Assembly: GCA_003551005.1 (NCBI GenBank)
Contig: PULR01000003.1
Coordinates: forward strand, 1 to 52,733
Origin: Mollicutes bacterium
GTDB taxonomy: Bacteria; Bacillota_I; Bacilli_A; Izemoplasmatales; Izemoplasmataceae
DNA: 52,733 nucleotides
Direction: 5' to 3'
The notes beneath the pieces were generated by a model. It ran no database searches, was not told where the DNA came from, and saw only the letters and a list, made by a program, of their open reading frames with translations. Of the stretch, positions 36,156 to 45,018 are shown one piece after another. The translations under genes were made by a program, and so were the position numbers. Numbering within the stretch: the first letter of the stretch is position 1; every line of letters starts with the position of its first letter.

Positions 36156-36207
36156 AAAAAACACTGCGTAGCCTGGATGACATCCCGGTTCACACGCAGT
36201 GTTTTTT
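36156..36207. terminator. Long bidirectional terminator
   Basis: A 14-base stem (core ACACTGCGT) with flanking A and T runs encloses a second hairpin. It lies between the converging diesterase and PAP2 genes. Confidence 0.88.
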
Positions 36208-36222
36208 AGAGGGAAGGAGGTT

Positions 36223-37110
36223 TTAAAGGTGCAGACGTTTGAGCGCAAGCGGATACAAAGTAAAGGCGAGCAGTGTGATGGCCAGCTTGCCGAAGAACTC
36301 AAAGAGGTCACCGCCCAGATTGGTGTCCGTCCAGGCCCAAAGGCCCTGAAGCCAGTGGAAGAGCTCCATGCCCGCGAGCACGAGACCGGCTCCGAGCGCG
36401 AGCCGGAAGAGCTTGTTTTTAAAGGAGAGGCCGGCGAGGGGCAGCTGGGTGTGATAGCGGTCGATAAGGAAGGAAATTACCAGGCCTACCAGGATGCCGT
36501 AGCGCCGGAAGAAGTCGGCCACATCATCCATGAAGGCCCCGGGCAGAAGGGCGAGGAGCACGATCAGATAAAGCAGGACGAGGTTGCGCGGCCGGCTTTC
36601 CAAACGGGTGAAGAGCGCATGTCCACCGAGGGCGACGCCGATGCCGATGGCGCTGCCCGCAATGACATCCTGCAGGTAGTGCATCCCGAGGAACATGCGG
36701 GAGAGCCACATGAAGACCATCACGACACCCGCGAGCAGCCACAGGTATCGGCGTCTGAAGCAGCGTGCGATGCCGTAGAAGACCGTCGAGCTGCTCTGGG
36801 CGTGTCCGCTTGGGAAGCTTGAGGACATCGGCGTCCGCCGATGATAATCGGCGACTTCTCCGTGGGCAAGGAAGGGACGTTCAATCATGAAGACGCCCTT
36901 GAGAATATTATTGATGGTCACACTGACGCCGAGCGTTACGCCGATCAATTCGGCGGCACGCTTGTTTTGGACCCAGAAAAAGAAGCCGATGACGAGGAAA
37001 TAGAATTCCGGATCTCCGAGGAAACTCACGAACTGAAAGAACAGTTCCGTAAAGCTGTTATGGAATTCCTGAAGGAACAAGATGAGGTCGCGTTGAAGTT
37101 GTAGGAACAC
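36223..37110 (-). CDS. PAP2-family membrane phosphatase (paralogue 2)
   Basis: The 295-residue protein is a paralogue of the one encoded at 29749-30633, with the same beginning (MFLQLQRDLILFLQE) and motifs KGVFMIERPF, FPSGHAQSSS and SRMFLGMHYLQD. It uses GTG 37110, with AAGGAGTG 9 bases upstream. It follows the MscS gene by 24 bases on the same strand, so the two are probably cotranscribed. This links lipid phosphatase activity with the mechanosensitive channel, a pairing that might concern membrane-lipid adjustment under osmotic change (inference). Confidence 0.9.
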   Translation of the reverse strand: MFLQLQRDLILFLQEFHNSFTELFFQFVSFLGDPEFYFLVIGFFFWVQNKRAAELIGVTLGVSVTINNILKGVFMIERPFLAHGEVADYHRRTPMSSSFPSGHAQSSSTVFYGIARCFRRRYLWLLAGVVMVFMWLSRMFLGMHYLQDVIAGSAIGIGVALGGHALFTRLESRPRNLVLLYLIVLLALLPGAFMDDVADFFRRYGILVGLVISFLIDRYHTQLPLAGLSFKNKLFRLALGAGLVLAGMELFHWLQGLWAWTDTNLGGDLFEFFGKLAITLLAFTLYPLALKRLHL

Positions 37111-37134
37111 GGTGTCTCACTCCTTGAGCCCGGA

Positions 37135-38178
37135 TTATTCTTCAGAAGGGCGGTGCACGACGACTTGCGGGAAGGGGATCTCAATGCTGTGCTCGTCGAA
37201 AATCTCCTTGATGCGCTGGCGTAGGAATCGTTCGACCGCCCATTGCTTCATGACTGCGGTCTTGGCCAGGATGCGCATCTCCACGCCGCTGTCGGCGAGG
37301 TTGGTGACGCCGAGGACGCTCGGAGTCTCCAAAATCTCCGTTCGCTCTTCGGCGACGACGGGAAGCTTCTCTTCAAGGATGCGGACGGCTTTTTGAACGT
37401 CCTCCTTGTAGGCGATGGAGAAATCGACGACAGCGACGGCCTCGTTGACCGAGAAGTTGGAGACCGGTCCAATGTCGCCGTTGTTGAAGATGCGCAGTTC
37501 ACCTTTAATGTTGCGGACCTTCGTGGTCTTGAGCCCGATGTCGACGACCTCGCCCATGAAACCGTCGACTTCGATCCAGTCCCCGACGTCGAAGTGGCGC
37601 TCAAAGACGATGAAGAAGCCGCTGATCAGATCGTGTATCAGCTGCTGGGCGCCAAGACCGATGACCAGACCGAGGATGCCGAGTCCGGCAAGAGCGGGGC
37701 CGACGTTAATGCCCCAGATCGACAGCACGCTGAGCAGGCCGAGGATGCCGATGATGTATTTTGCGATGCTGAGGGAAATCTTCGCGATGGTCTGTTTTCT
37801 TCTCTCGTTCCCGGAGGGCCGTCGGCTCAACCGGAAGATGGTCAGCCGCAACCCCTTGTAGACGACAATCGCGACAAAGAGCGCGATGATCGTGCCGATG
37901 AGACGGGGAATGTTAGTTTCCAAAATGCCGAGCAGCCAATACCCGAGATTCTCTGTGATTTCAGCGAGGTCATACCCCCAAAGCGGCAGGATGGAGAGTA
38001 TCCCGGCAGCAAGGATAATCAGCAGGATGACATAGGCAAGGACGAGCGTGCGGTTGGTGAATTTCGCATAATGCTTGTCCAGGATGCGGCGGTGAATTCC
38101 CAGCACGACCAGCAGGACGATGACGACGAGCAGCGTCAGCAGGATGGCGGGGGTGGTGTCAACGTTGGCGGCGAGCAT
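37135..38178 (-). CDS. MscS-family mechanosensitive channel
   Basis: The 347-residue protein opens on membrane tension and releases solutes under osmotic down-shock. It has four to five helices and the Gly/Ala-rich pore helix ALAGLGILGLVIGLGAQQLIHDLISG, which identifies the family. This is followed by the beta domain FEVGDWIEVDG-like (FDVGDWIEVDGFMGEVVDIGLKTTKVR) and IFNNGDIGPVSNFS. GGGAGGG precedes ATG 38178. TGA-TATAAT (38222-38214) is an extended -10. It completes an osmotic set with the BCCT and Opu importers of the window. Confidence 0.93.
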   Translation of the reverse strand: MLAANVDTTPAILLTLLVVIVLLVVLGIHRRILDKHYAKFTNRTLVLAYVILLIILAAGILSILPLWGYDLAEITENLGYWLLGILETNIPRLIGTIIALFVAIVVYKGLRLTIFRLSRRPSGNERRKQTIAKISLSIAKYIIGILGLLSVLSIWGINVGPALAGLGILGLVIGLGAQQLIHDLISGFFIVFERHFDVGDWIEVDGFMGEVVDIGLKTTKVRNIKGELRIFNNGDIGPVSNFSVNEAVAVVDFSIAYKEDVQKAVRILEEKLPVVAEERTEILETPSVLGVTNLADSGVEMRILAKTAVMKQWAVERFLRQRIKEIFDEHSIEIPFPQVVVHRPSEE

Positions 38179-38324
38179 AAAGACCCTCCCGGAAAGGTTA
38201 TTGTTATTAAGTTATTATATCATAGATGCCGTACCGATATCACCTGCTGGGTACAATCCATGATGAAAACAAAGCACTTTCTCCATTAAACCCATATGAA
38301 AGTGGATACGCTCCCGTATATCCG

Positions 38325-38353
38325 TTGACAGTCGCGGTAAAGTGCGTTACAGT
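38325..38353 (+). promoter_or_regulatory. Strong promoter of a lipoprotein gene
   Basis: The consensus -35 TTGACA (38325-38330), a 17-base spacer and TACAGT (38348-38353) make this the clearest sigma-A-type promoter of the window. Confidence 0.75.
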
Positions 38354-38385
38354 GTGCAAGGAAATAATAGAAAGGTATGGTACTT

Positions 38386-39168
38386 ATGTGGATTAAACGA
38401 ATCATGCTTCCTGTTGTCGCCTTGACACTGCTGGTTGGCATCGCTGCTTGCGGCAACGGGGATGAACCGCAATATGAACGTTTCGAGGACCTTGAGGACG
38501 ACATTACGGAAACGGTGGAATCCTGGGATGGCACCCACCTTCTTAATGAAGGCAAGATGGAGCAGGGTGGACAGGTCATGCAGCACATGGAGCTCGAGCT
38601 CTTCACCGATGCGGAGACGGGCGCTATGTATATGTCATCAAGAGACCTTGTTGAAGATCGGCTCATGAACTATGTCTATCTGCCGGATGGGGATTCGGAA
38701 AAAGTCTACACCTATCAATTCCTTCCGGAGAGTGAAGAGCAGGATGAACCCGAAGAGGAATACCTCATCGAGGATTATGAGGCTGTCGCCGACAACCTGC
38801 CCGATCCGGTTGAACTTTTGAGCGGCAACCTGGAAGTGTTCCCCACGGATGAAGAGCCCGAAAACGGCGAACAGGAACAACACGAGGCGCCGGACACGTT
38901 CGAAGTCGATTATGATGAGGACACAGGCGAGTTCGACGTGGTCGCGGAAATGACCATGGAAGATCAGATGGGCGAGGAACAGACCATGGACTGGAGTCTC
39001 GCCGGAGACATGGAAAGTTTCACGCTGTCCATCAGCCAGATGGGCATGGACGACGATCTCACCTTTGAAGAGACGGACTATCTCGAAGATTTCGACGAAG
39101 TCGACACCGACAAACACGATTATCCTGAAGAAGATGAAGAGGAAAACGGTGACGACGAACAGGATTGA
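38386..39168 (+). CDS. Acidic lipoprotein, unknown function
   Basis: The 260-residue lipoprotein has a signal peptide ending I-A-A-C (Cys22). The mature part is very rich in Glu and Asp, with repeated acidic patches such as DEEPENGEQEQHE and an acidic tail, YPEEDEEENGDD. The body (about 30-240) alternates short beta-like segments and may resemble LolA/LppX-type lipid-binding folds, but I see no diagnostic motif. ATG 38386 is chosen by spacing from AAAGG; ATG 38377 overlaps the ribosome binding site. A promoter and a terminator bracket the gene, so it is monocistronic. Confidence 0.75.
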   Translation: MWIKRIMLPVVALTLLVGIAACGNGDEPQYERFEDLEDDITETVESWDGTHLLNEGKMEQGGQVMQHMELELFTDAETGAMYMSSRDLVEDRLMNYVYLPDGDSEKVYTYQFLPESEEQDEPEEEYLIEDYEAVADNLPDPVELLSGNLEVFPTDEEPENGEQEQHEAPDTFEVDYDEDTGEFDVVAEMTMEDQMGEEQTMDWSLAGDMESFTLSISQMGMDDDLTFEETDYLEDFDEVDTDKHDYPEEDEEENGDDEQD

Positions 39169-39211
39169 AGCACACAACCTAGCGATCTGGGTCTGTATAT
39201 ATAGATCGGTG

Positions 39212-39238
39212 AAAGGCCGGACCACTCCGGCCTTTTTC
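39212..39238 (+). terminator. Terminator
   Basis: AAAGGCCGGA/TCCGGCCTTT with a CCAC loop and a T-rich tail follows the lipoprotein gene. Confidence 0.9.
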
Positions 39239-39256
39239 TTTTGCATGGAACACTAT

Positions 39257-39285
39257 TTGGCAAAAAGTTCTGGCTGCATTAGAAT
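39257..39285 (+). promoter_or_regulatory. Promoter of the alcohol dehydrogenase gene
   Basis: TTGGCA (39257-39262), a 17-base spacer and TAGAAT (39280-39285) lie 28 bases before the start codon. Confidence 0.65.
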
Positions 39286-39313
39286 GAGAGTGTAACAAGC
39301 GAGGTGATGGGCC

Positions 39314-40510
39314 ATGTATGTGCTCTACGCACGGCTTTATCAGCAGTTGCACCGCCTCTTTAGTAAATTCGTGAAGTGGCCCCATCCCGTCTTATATACC
39401 GGGGAAGGCTCGCTTTCACGCATCCCCTCCGCACTGCCGCACGATGCGCGCATCCTGCTTGTCATCGGCGATGGTTTGCACGGTACCGAGGGGGAGATCG
39501 CTCTAAAACAGGTTTTTCAGGATGCCTCCGTGTCGTATGCCACGTTCGAAGTCCAGCAGACCAACCCGACCCTCAATCAGGTTGAAAACTGCGTTGAACG
39601 CTACACAGACGAAAACTGTCAGGCGTTAGTGGCGTTTGGAGGCGGCAGCGCGATCGACGTGGCCAAGCTCGCCGCCGCCGGTCTTTCCCGTCCGAAGAAG
39701 AGTCTGCGGCGAATGCGGGGGCTTTTGAAGGTCCGTCTCCGCAACGTCCCTCTGCTCGCTGTGCCGACAACGATGGGTTCGGGGAGCGAGGTATCCTTGA
39801 CGGCGGTTGTCACGGACGTCGGGCGCCAGCGCAAGTTCACCGTCAATGATCCTGCGCTGGTTCCGGATGCGGTGTTTCTGGATCCGCTTCCGACGATGAG
39901 CCTGCCGGATTCACTGGTGGCTTCAAGCGGGCTCGACGCCCTGAGCCATGCGATAGAAGCCTATTTGAACCGTCATCGTCCCCCTGAGTGTATCAAGGCC
40001 GCGAAAGAGGCTGTCGGGCTGGTGTTCAAGCACCTTGAGGAGAGTCTGGACAATCCTCGGGATTTTAGCGCCCGGGAAGGGATGCTCATGGCCGCCTATC
40101 AGGCCGGACTAGCGTTTCGGAAGGCCTACGTCGGCAACATCCACGCGATGTCTCATGCCCTCTCGGCCCGTCATGATCTGCCGCATGGAATCACGAACGG
40201 GGTGTTGCTGCCGATCGTGCTGCGGTATTACGGCCAAGCGGTGCATCAGCGGCTGGCCGAGCTGGCTGTGGCGGCCGACCTGCCGGTCGACGGACTCGAC
40301 ACCACCAACCGCGCCGAAGCGTTCATCGAGGCCGTCGACGGCCTGCGCGAACGACTGGGCCTTCCTGAACGGCTGCGTATCGGCAGCCGTCCGGATACCG
40401 CCTTCCTAACGCGGCATGCCAAAGGGGAAGCGAATCCGCTCTATCCGGTTCCCGTGATTTTCAAGAAAAGCGACTTTACATATCTTTTTGACTTTTCCTG
40501 CAAGCCTTAA
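39314..40510 (+). CDS. Iron-containing alcohol dehydrogenase family protein
   Basis: The 398-residue protein is a group III (metal-dependent) alcohol dehydrogenase. It shows the nucleotide-binding VAFGGGSAIDVAKLAA, the PTTMGSGSEV signature, and the metal ligands: Asp and His in SGLDALSHAIEAYLN, and two later His in HAMSHAL and LPHG. Its C-terminus differs from typical butanol or 1,3-propanediol dehydrogenases and ends in FDFSCKP. It probably reduces an aldehyde or oxidises an alcohol with NAD(P)H; the substrate is not readable. GAGGTG precedes ATG 39314. It is transcribed from its own promoter. Confidence 0.9.
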   Translation: MYVLYARLYQQLHRLFSKFVKWPHPVLYTGEGSLSRIPSALPHDARILLVIGDGLHGTEGEIALKQVFQDASVSYATFEVQQTNPTLNQVENCVERYTDENCQALVAFGGGSAIDVAKLAAAGLSRPKKSLRRMRGLLKVRLRNVPLLAVPTTMGSGSEVSLTAVVTDVGRQRKFTVNDPALVPDAVFLDPLPTMSLPDSLVASSGLDALSHAIEAYLNRHRPPECIKAAKEAVGLVFKHLEESLDNPRDFSAREGMLMAAYQAGLAFRKAYVGNIHAMSHALSARHDLPHGITNGVLLPIVLRYYGQAVHQRLAELAVAADLPVDGLDTTNRAEAFIEAVDGLRERLGLPERLRIGSRPDTAFLTRHAKGEANPLYPVPVIFKKSDFTYLFDFSCKP

Positions 40511-40616
40511 TTAAGTGCTTTGCACAGGTATCGCTGTGTGCTATCATTATAATAACGAACCGAACAGGACTCGCAATTCACGACCAACAACACAGACACG
40601 GAAAGGTGGCAAACGC

Positions 40617-41093
40617 ATGGCTCTTGGCAGACCCAAGCACCGCATGCACCCAAGCGCCCGACACGCCTGGCGCATCAAAGGCGTCTTGTATTTCATCATT
40701 TCGCTGATCGTACCGGTGGCGTATTATGTATTCCTCGGCGAAGGCCCCCGCTTCATCGGTCCCGCTTTGATTGCGGCGACGGCGCTTTTCGGCATCGTTA
40801 CCATCGTCATCATCCCCGAAGTGCGGATGATCTATTGGGGCTACGAAATCCGGGAAGAAGAAGTGGACATCCAATACGGCTTGATTGTCATCAAGCGTTC
40901 GCTCATACCGATGGCGCGCATCCAGCACGTCGATACCGAACACGGACCGATTCTCAGGCTTTTCAATCTGGCGACGCTCTCGGTCTCGACCGCCGCGACG
41001 ACCCACAAGATTCCCGCCCTCAAGCAAGAAACCGCACAGACGCTGAGAGGACAGATTGCCGGATTGGCACGTCTCAGTGATGAAGATGTCTGA
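40617..41093 (+). CDS. ydbS: YdbS-like bacterial PH-domain membrane protein
   Basis: The 158-residue protein has two membrane helices (about 22-42 and 48-68) followed by a bacterial PH (DUF304) domain: YWGYEIREEEVDIQYGLIVIKRSLIPMARIQHVDTEHGPILRLFNLATLSVSTAA. This is the YdbS pattern. The next gene encodes the larger YdbT-like partner, as in Bacillus, where the pair affects sensitivity to antimicrobial peptides and is part of the sigma-W regulon. AAAGGTGG precedes ATG 40617. The end overlaps the start of the partner gene. Confidence 0.88.
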   Translation: MALGRPKHRMHPSARHAWRIKGVLYFIISLIVPVAYYVFLGEGPRFIGPALIAATALFGIVTIVIIPEVRMIYWGYEIREEEVDIQYGLIVIKRSLIPMARIQHVDTEHGPILRLFNLATLSVSTAATTHKIPALKQETAQTLRGQIAGLARLSDEDV

Positions 41094-42507
41094 GCCGCGC
41101 CGTCAGCACCCGCTTGTCATCCTGGTCAATGCGCTCAAGGGACTGCGTCATATGCTGCTGCCTGCCGCGGCGGTGTTCGTCGTTCGCGGATTGGATCAGG
41201 GGTTCGTCTGGAGCTGGTGGATTTTACTCGCCGTGGCGGGTCTTTTCGCATTGAGCGTGATCGTTGCGCTTTGGCGCTGGTTTTTCTTCTGGTATTATTA
41301 TCAGGACAACGCCCTGCACACCAAGTCCGGATGTTTCATCAAGAAACATCGTCACATCAAGCGTGAGCGCGTTCAGACAGTCAACCTGCGCGCCGGGCTG
41401 ATTTATCGTGCGTTCTCGCTGGCGACGCTGAACATCGAGACAGCCGGTGGCTATCAGGAACCCGAGATCAAGGTGGAAGCCCTGACGCTGCCCACGGCAC
41501 GCGCCCTTCAGGCGGAACTGAAAGGGTCCAAAAAAGAAAATTCCGGGGAAGAAGAAGATGTGGAGGAAAAGGAAACGGGCCTCTACCATGCCGATCTGAA
41601 GACACTGTTCGTGGCGGGGATGACCTCGGGCGGTGTCGGTGTGGTGATGTCGATCGCCCTGGCCGTCTTCTCTCAATTCTTCTTTCTGATTCCGGATGAT
41701 TGGATCGAGGACGTCGTCACTGCCGGCATCGGTGCGGCGTTGCTGGTTCTGGCCTTGGTTCTCTTCTCCTTCTTCCTTGCTTCCTGGATTGTCTCGATTG
41801 TCCGCTACATCATCCGCTACGCTTTTTTCACTGTCGATTTCGACGGTGAGGAACTGCAGATCACCCACGGGTTGATCATCCGCCGGCAGCTCTCGCTGAA
41901 GCTGTATCGGGTCCAGGCGGTCTCAATTATTGAGGGCATCATCCGCCAGCCGTTCGGTTTCGCGACTGTGGAGCTTGAAGTCGCGGGCGGAAGCGCCTAC
42001 GACGAGGGCACACGTGTCACGTTGTTTCCGCTGTTGCGGCGCAATCAAGTGGATGACATGCTTGCACAAACGTTGCCGTCGTTCGTCTATCGCGGATCGT
42101 TGAACGAGATTCCCCCGCGAGCTCTGCGGCGATATCTCTTCAGAGGACTCGCGCCCCTGCTCGTGGTTCCGATCGGAGCCTACTTTCATCCCTTGGCCTG
42201 GTTGGGGCTGGTGCTTGCACCGCCGTTGTTCGCGCTTGCGTGGCTGCGCTACAAGGATGCCGGTTATGCCCTGGATAACGACCGTCTCATCACGCGCAGC
42301 CGCGTGCTGTCACGGACGACAGGGCGTGTGGCCCGCCCGCAGATACAGGCCTTTGCCGTGAACCGCAACATCCTGCAGCGTTTGCGGCGGCTGGCGACGA
42401 TCCAGCAGACGGTCGTCTCCGCTCCGAGTAAAATGGTCTATCAAGTCAAGGATCTGGAAGCCGGGGATGCTGTCGGACTCTTTTCCTGGTTCTCAAGGTC
42501 GGAGTAG
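41080..42507 (+). CDS. ydbT: YdbT-like PH-domain membrane protein
   Basis: The protein has three successive DUF304/PH modules, separated by membrane helices. Repeating cores are KSGCFIKKHRHIKRERVQTVNLRAGLIYRAFSLATLNIETAGG, then ITHGLIIRRQLSLKLYRVQAVSIIEGIIRQPFGFATVELEVAGG, and the last with RVARPQIQAFAVNRNILQRLRRLATIQ. The start overlaps the ydbS stop by 14 bases; ATG 41080 or 41086 are both possible because no clear ribosome binding site is visible, which implies translational coupling. In Bacillus the pair works in the membrane, role not settled. About 475 residues here. Confidence 0.88.
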   Translation: MKMSEPRRQHPLVILVNALKGLRHMLLPAAAVFVVRGLDQGFVWSWWILLAVAGLFALSVIVALWRWFFFWYYYQDNALHTKSGCFIKKHRHIKRERVQTVNLRAGLIYRAFSLATLNIETAGGYQEPEIKVEALTLPTARALQAELKGSKKENSGEEEDVEEKETGLYHADLKTLFVAGMTSGGVGVVMSIALAVFSQFFFLIPDDWIEDVVTAGIGAALLVLALVLFSFFLASWIVSIVRYIIRYAFFTVDFDGEELQITHGLIIRRQLSLKLYRVQAVSIIEGIIRQPFGFATVELEVAGGSAYDEGTRVTLFPLLRRNQVDDMLAQTLPSFVYRGSLNEIPPRALRRYLFRGLAPLLVVPIGAYFHPLAWLGLVLAPPLFALAWLRYKDAGYALDNDRLITRSRVLSRTTGRVARPQIQAFAVNRNILQRLRRLATIQQTVVSAPSKMVYQVKDLEAGDAVGLFSWFSRSE

Positions 42508-42559
42508 GCCGACATTCAGCGGTCTAGTCCGAATTTAGGATGTAAGCGATGTACAACTG

Positions 42560-42587
42560 TTTACATGTTATTCGAGCGTGTTATAAT
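42560..42587 (+). promoter_or_regulatory. Promoter and possible operator of the MATE gene
   Basis: TTTACA (42560-42565), a 16-base spacer and TATAAT (42582-42587), preceded by TGT, form an extended -10 promoter. ATGTA (42549-42553) and TACAT (42562-42566) form an inverted repeat across the -35, a possible repressor site. Confidence 0.6.
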
Positions 42588-42606
42588 TGACTTCGGGTGA
42601 GACATC

Positions 42607-44019
42607 ATGAAGCTTGACGAACAAGAACGCAGTGACATGCTCAGCAACATGAACGTACATCGTTTGTTGCTCAAACTGTCGGCGCCTGCCATCGCGGCGA
42701 TGGTCTTCAATGCGCTTTACAATCTCATCGATACGTTCTTCGTCGCCCAAGGTGTCGGACAGGTCGCCATCGGCGCCTTGTCCATCGCATATCCGATCCA
42801 CATGATCATTCTATCGACGGGTCTGATGATCGGCATCGGCAGTGCGTCGATTTTTTCCCGTGCCTATGGACGGGATGATAAGCGAACCATGAGACGGGTC
42901 GTCAACATGGCCTTGCTGGCCAATGTGACGCTGTCCGTTTCGATATCGATTCTTTCCTACGTGTTCATTGATGATTTACTGCAGCTTTTCGGTGCAGTCG
43001 ATGAGAACATCGATTATGCCAGAGACTACCTCAGCATCATCCTCATCGCGCTGGTCCCCTTTTCACTCTCGATATCCTTCAACCATCTCACCCGGGCGGA
43101 AGGAAGAGCCCGGGTGGCGATGATCTCCTTGATGATCGGCGCCATTCTCAACATCCTTCTGGACCCCATCCTCATCTTCGATTGGGGGCTCGGCATGGGG
43201 GTCCGCGGCGCCGCGACCGCCACGGCCATCGCCAAGACGGCCTCGTTCGGCTACATCCTTGTCATGGCGCTGCGTCCCGAGTCGTCGTTGCGCCTCAGCC
43301 TCGCCTCGATTTTCGATGTGGACTTCTCGATGGTTCGTGAAATCTTCACCGTCGGGTTCCCCTCGTTCGTCCGTGTGGCGCTCGGTGGGGTTCTCGTCGT
43401 GATCGTCAACAACCTCATCGGGTTGCACGCTCCCGCCGGGCAGGCGGCGATGTTCATCTCCATCTATGGCGTGATCAACCGCCTCATGCGGTTTACGCTG
43501 ATGCCGGGGTTCGGTATCGTGCAGGGGCTGATACCGATTGTCGGCTTCAACTACGGCGCGCAGTTCTTCCGGCGTTTGTACACCTCGATACTTTTCGCCG
43601 TGAAGATCATGCTCGGTTATTTTGTGTTCATCTTCGTGATGGTGATGTTCTTCGCTGAACCGCTTTTCACCCTGTTCAGCCCCGAAGCGGACCCCGCGTT
43701 CATCGCGAGCGGCGCTTTCGCCTTCCGCATTGTCGCCGCCGGCTTTTCACTCGCGGTCTTCCCGTTCATGATCTCAAGCATCTATCAGGCGATGGGCTAT
43801 CCGTTCCGTGCGTTCATCATCGCGGTGGCGAGGAGATTCCTGTTGTTCGTGCCGATTTCGCTTCTGCTGACCACCCTTTTCGGCGTCACGGGAATCTGGT
43901 GGACATTCTTCGCCACAGACGTGCTTGTCGGTGTGGGTTCGCTCATCGTCTTCGGATACGAGATGCGCACCATCAAACGACGGTTCCACGAGGATAGACA
44001 CCCGCAGGCGGCGACCTGA
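42607..44019 (+). CDS. MATE-family efflux transporter
   Basis: The 470-residue protein has twelve membrane helices in two halves. The halves begin LLLKLSAPAIAAMVFNALYNLIDTFFVAQ and IFTVGFPSFVRVALGGVLVVIVNNLIG, a duplicated MATE pattern. It exchanges cationic compounds or drugs for Na+ or H+. Within MATE it resembles the DinF/NorM-type of Bacillota. The start ATG 42607 lies after GGGTGAG. A terminator follows. Its substrate and inducer are unknown. Confidence 0.93.
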   Translation: MKLDEQERSDMLSNMNVHRLLLKLSAPAIAAMVFNALYNLIDTFFVAQGVGQVAIGALSIAYPIHMIILSTGLMIGIGSASIFSRAYGRDDKRTMRRVVNMALLANVTLSVSISILSYVFIDDLLQLFGAVDENIDYARDYLSIILIALVPFSLSISFNHLTRAEGRARVAMISLMIGAILNILLDPILIFDWGLGMGVRGAATATAIAKTASFGYILVMALRPESSLRLSLASIFDVDFSMVREIFTVGFPSFVRVALGGVLVVIVNNLIGLHAPAGQAAMFISIYGVINRLMRFTLMPGFGIVQGLIPIVGFNYGAQFFRRLYTSILFAVKIMLGYFVFIFVMVMFFAEPLFTLFSPEADPAFIASGAFAFRIVAAGFSLAVFPFMISSIYQAMGYPFRAFIIAVARRFLLFVPISLLLTTLFGVTGIWWTFFATDVLVGVGSLIVFGYEMRTIKRRFHEDRHPQAAT

Positions 44020-44028
44020 AGCAGCCTG

Positions 44029-44054
44029 AAAGAGCCCGCGCGGGCTCTTTTTTT
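44029..44054 (+). terminator. Terminator of the MATE gene
   Basis: AAAGAGCCCG/CGGGCTCTTT around CG is followed by a T-run. Confidence 0.92.
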
Positions 44055-44130
44055 ATGCAAACTTCACGGCTGCGCAAAGGATGCACCGAATAGCGAAGCG
44101 TGGTATGATGGAGCCACAGGAGGTGGTGCC

Positions 44131-45018
44131 GTGGCGCATTTCATTGTCATCGGCGGCGCGAACGTCGATCTGGATATCAAACCATCCGGCCCTGTGGAAA
44201 GCGGCGATTGCGTTCCCGGGAGGATCGCATGGTCTCCGGGCGGTGTGGCGCGCAACCTGGCGGAGAACCTAGCCAATCTGAATCATCAGGTCCGCCTCGT
44301 CGCGCCGCTGGCGGATGATCACTTCGGGTCTTTCCTTTTGAAGTCCCTGGAAGGGAAGGCGATTTTTGATGCGATCAAGGTCGAACGCACTTGTGTCTTC
44401 GCCTCTGTAAGGGATTCGGAGGGGGATGGGTTCTTCGGCGTCTCGGACGCCGATTTCAGGCTTGCTGAGGCGGATGTGGATGCACGGGCCGAGCGGCTTT
44501 CTGAAGCGGACGGTGTCATCGTGGATGCGAATCTCGATGCGGATATTCTGAAACGGATCGCCACGTACGCCTCCACGATGTATGCCGATTCCATCTCTGC
44601 CGCCAAAGCGCCGCGCCTGCAGGAGGTTCTTCACTCCTTGAGCGCGTTGAAGACCACCCGGCTCGAGCTTGATAGCCTGCAAAAGGAAAATCAGGCACCT
44701 GCCGGCGCTCTATTCGGCGGTGCGCTTGAGTGGCTGTTCCTGACAGAAGGAGAAGGCGGGGCTTACGCCTACCGTACTCAAGGCGGGACCCGGTATCTTC
44801 CAGCTCCGAGCGGTCGCATCGGAAGTGCGGTCGGTGCCGGGGACGCCTTTTTCGCCGGCGCCATCCACGCCCTGCATGAAGATTTGGACCCCTTGCTCGC
44901 AGGCACGGCGGCCGCAGCGATCAATCTGCGTTCCAACCAGGCGGGGGGTTGGATGAATGAACAGACCCTTCAAGATGAGATGAGGAGGATAAGCAATGAA
45001 TCGAATGCAGATCGATGA
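44131..45018 (+). CDS. psuK: PfkB-family kinase, probable pseudouridine kinase
   Basis: The 295-residue protein is a PfkB sugar/nucleoside kinase: IVIGGANVDLDIKPSG, the GGVARNLAENLANL segment, LTEGEGGAYAY, and the catalytic signature GAGDAFFAGA. Its stop lies 23 bases inside the gene for pseudouridine-5'-phosphate glycosidase, so it probably phosphorylates pseudouridine. GTG 44131 is the start, with CAGGAGGTGG in front; an extended -10 (TGG-TATGAT, 44101-44109) gives a short leader. Confidence 0.92.
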   Translation: MAHFIVIGGANVDLDIKPSGPVESGDCVPGRIAWSPGGVARNLAENLANLNHQVRLVAPLADDHFGSFLLKSLEGKAIFDAIKVERTCVFASVRDSEGDGFFGVSDADFRLAEADVDARAERLSEADGVIVDANLDADILKRIATYASTMYADSISAAKAPRLQEVLHSLSALKTTRLELDSLQKENQAPAGALFGGALEWLFLTEGEGGAYAYRTQGGTRYLPAPSGRIGSAVGAGDAFFAGAIHALHEDLDPLLAGTAAAAINLRSNQAGGWMNEQTLQDEMRRISNESNADR

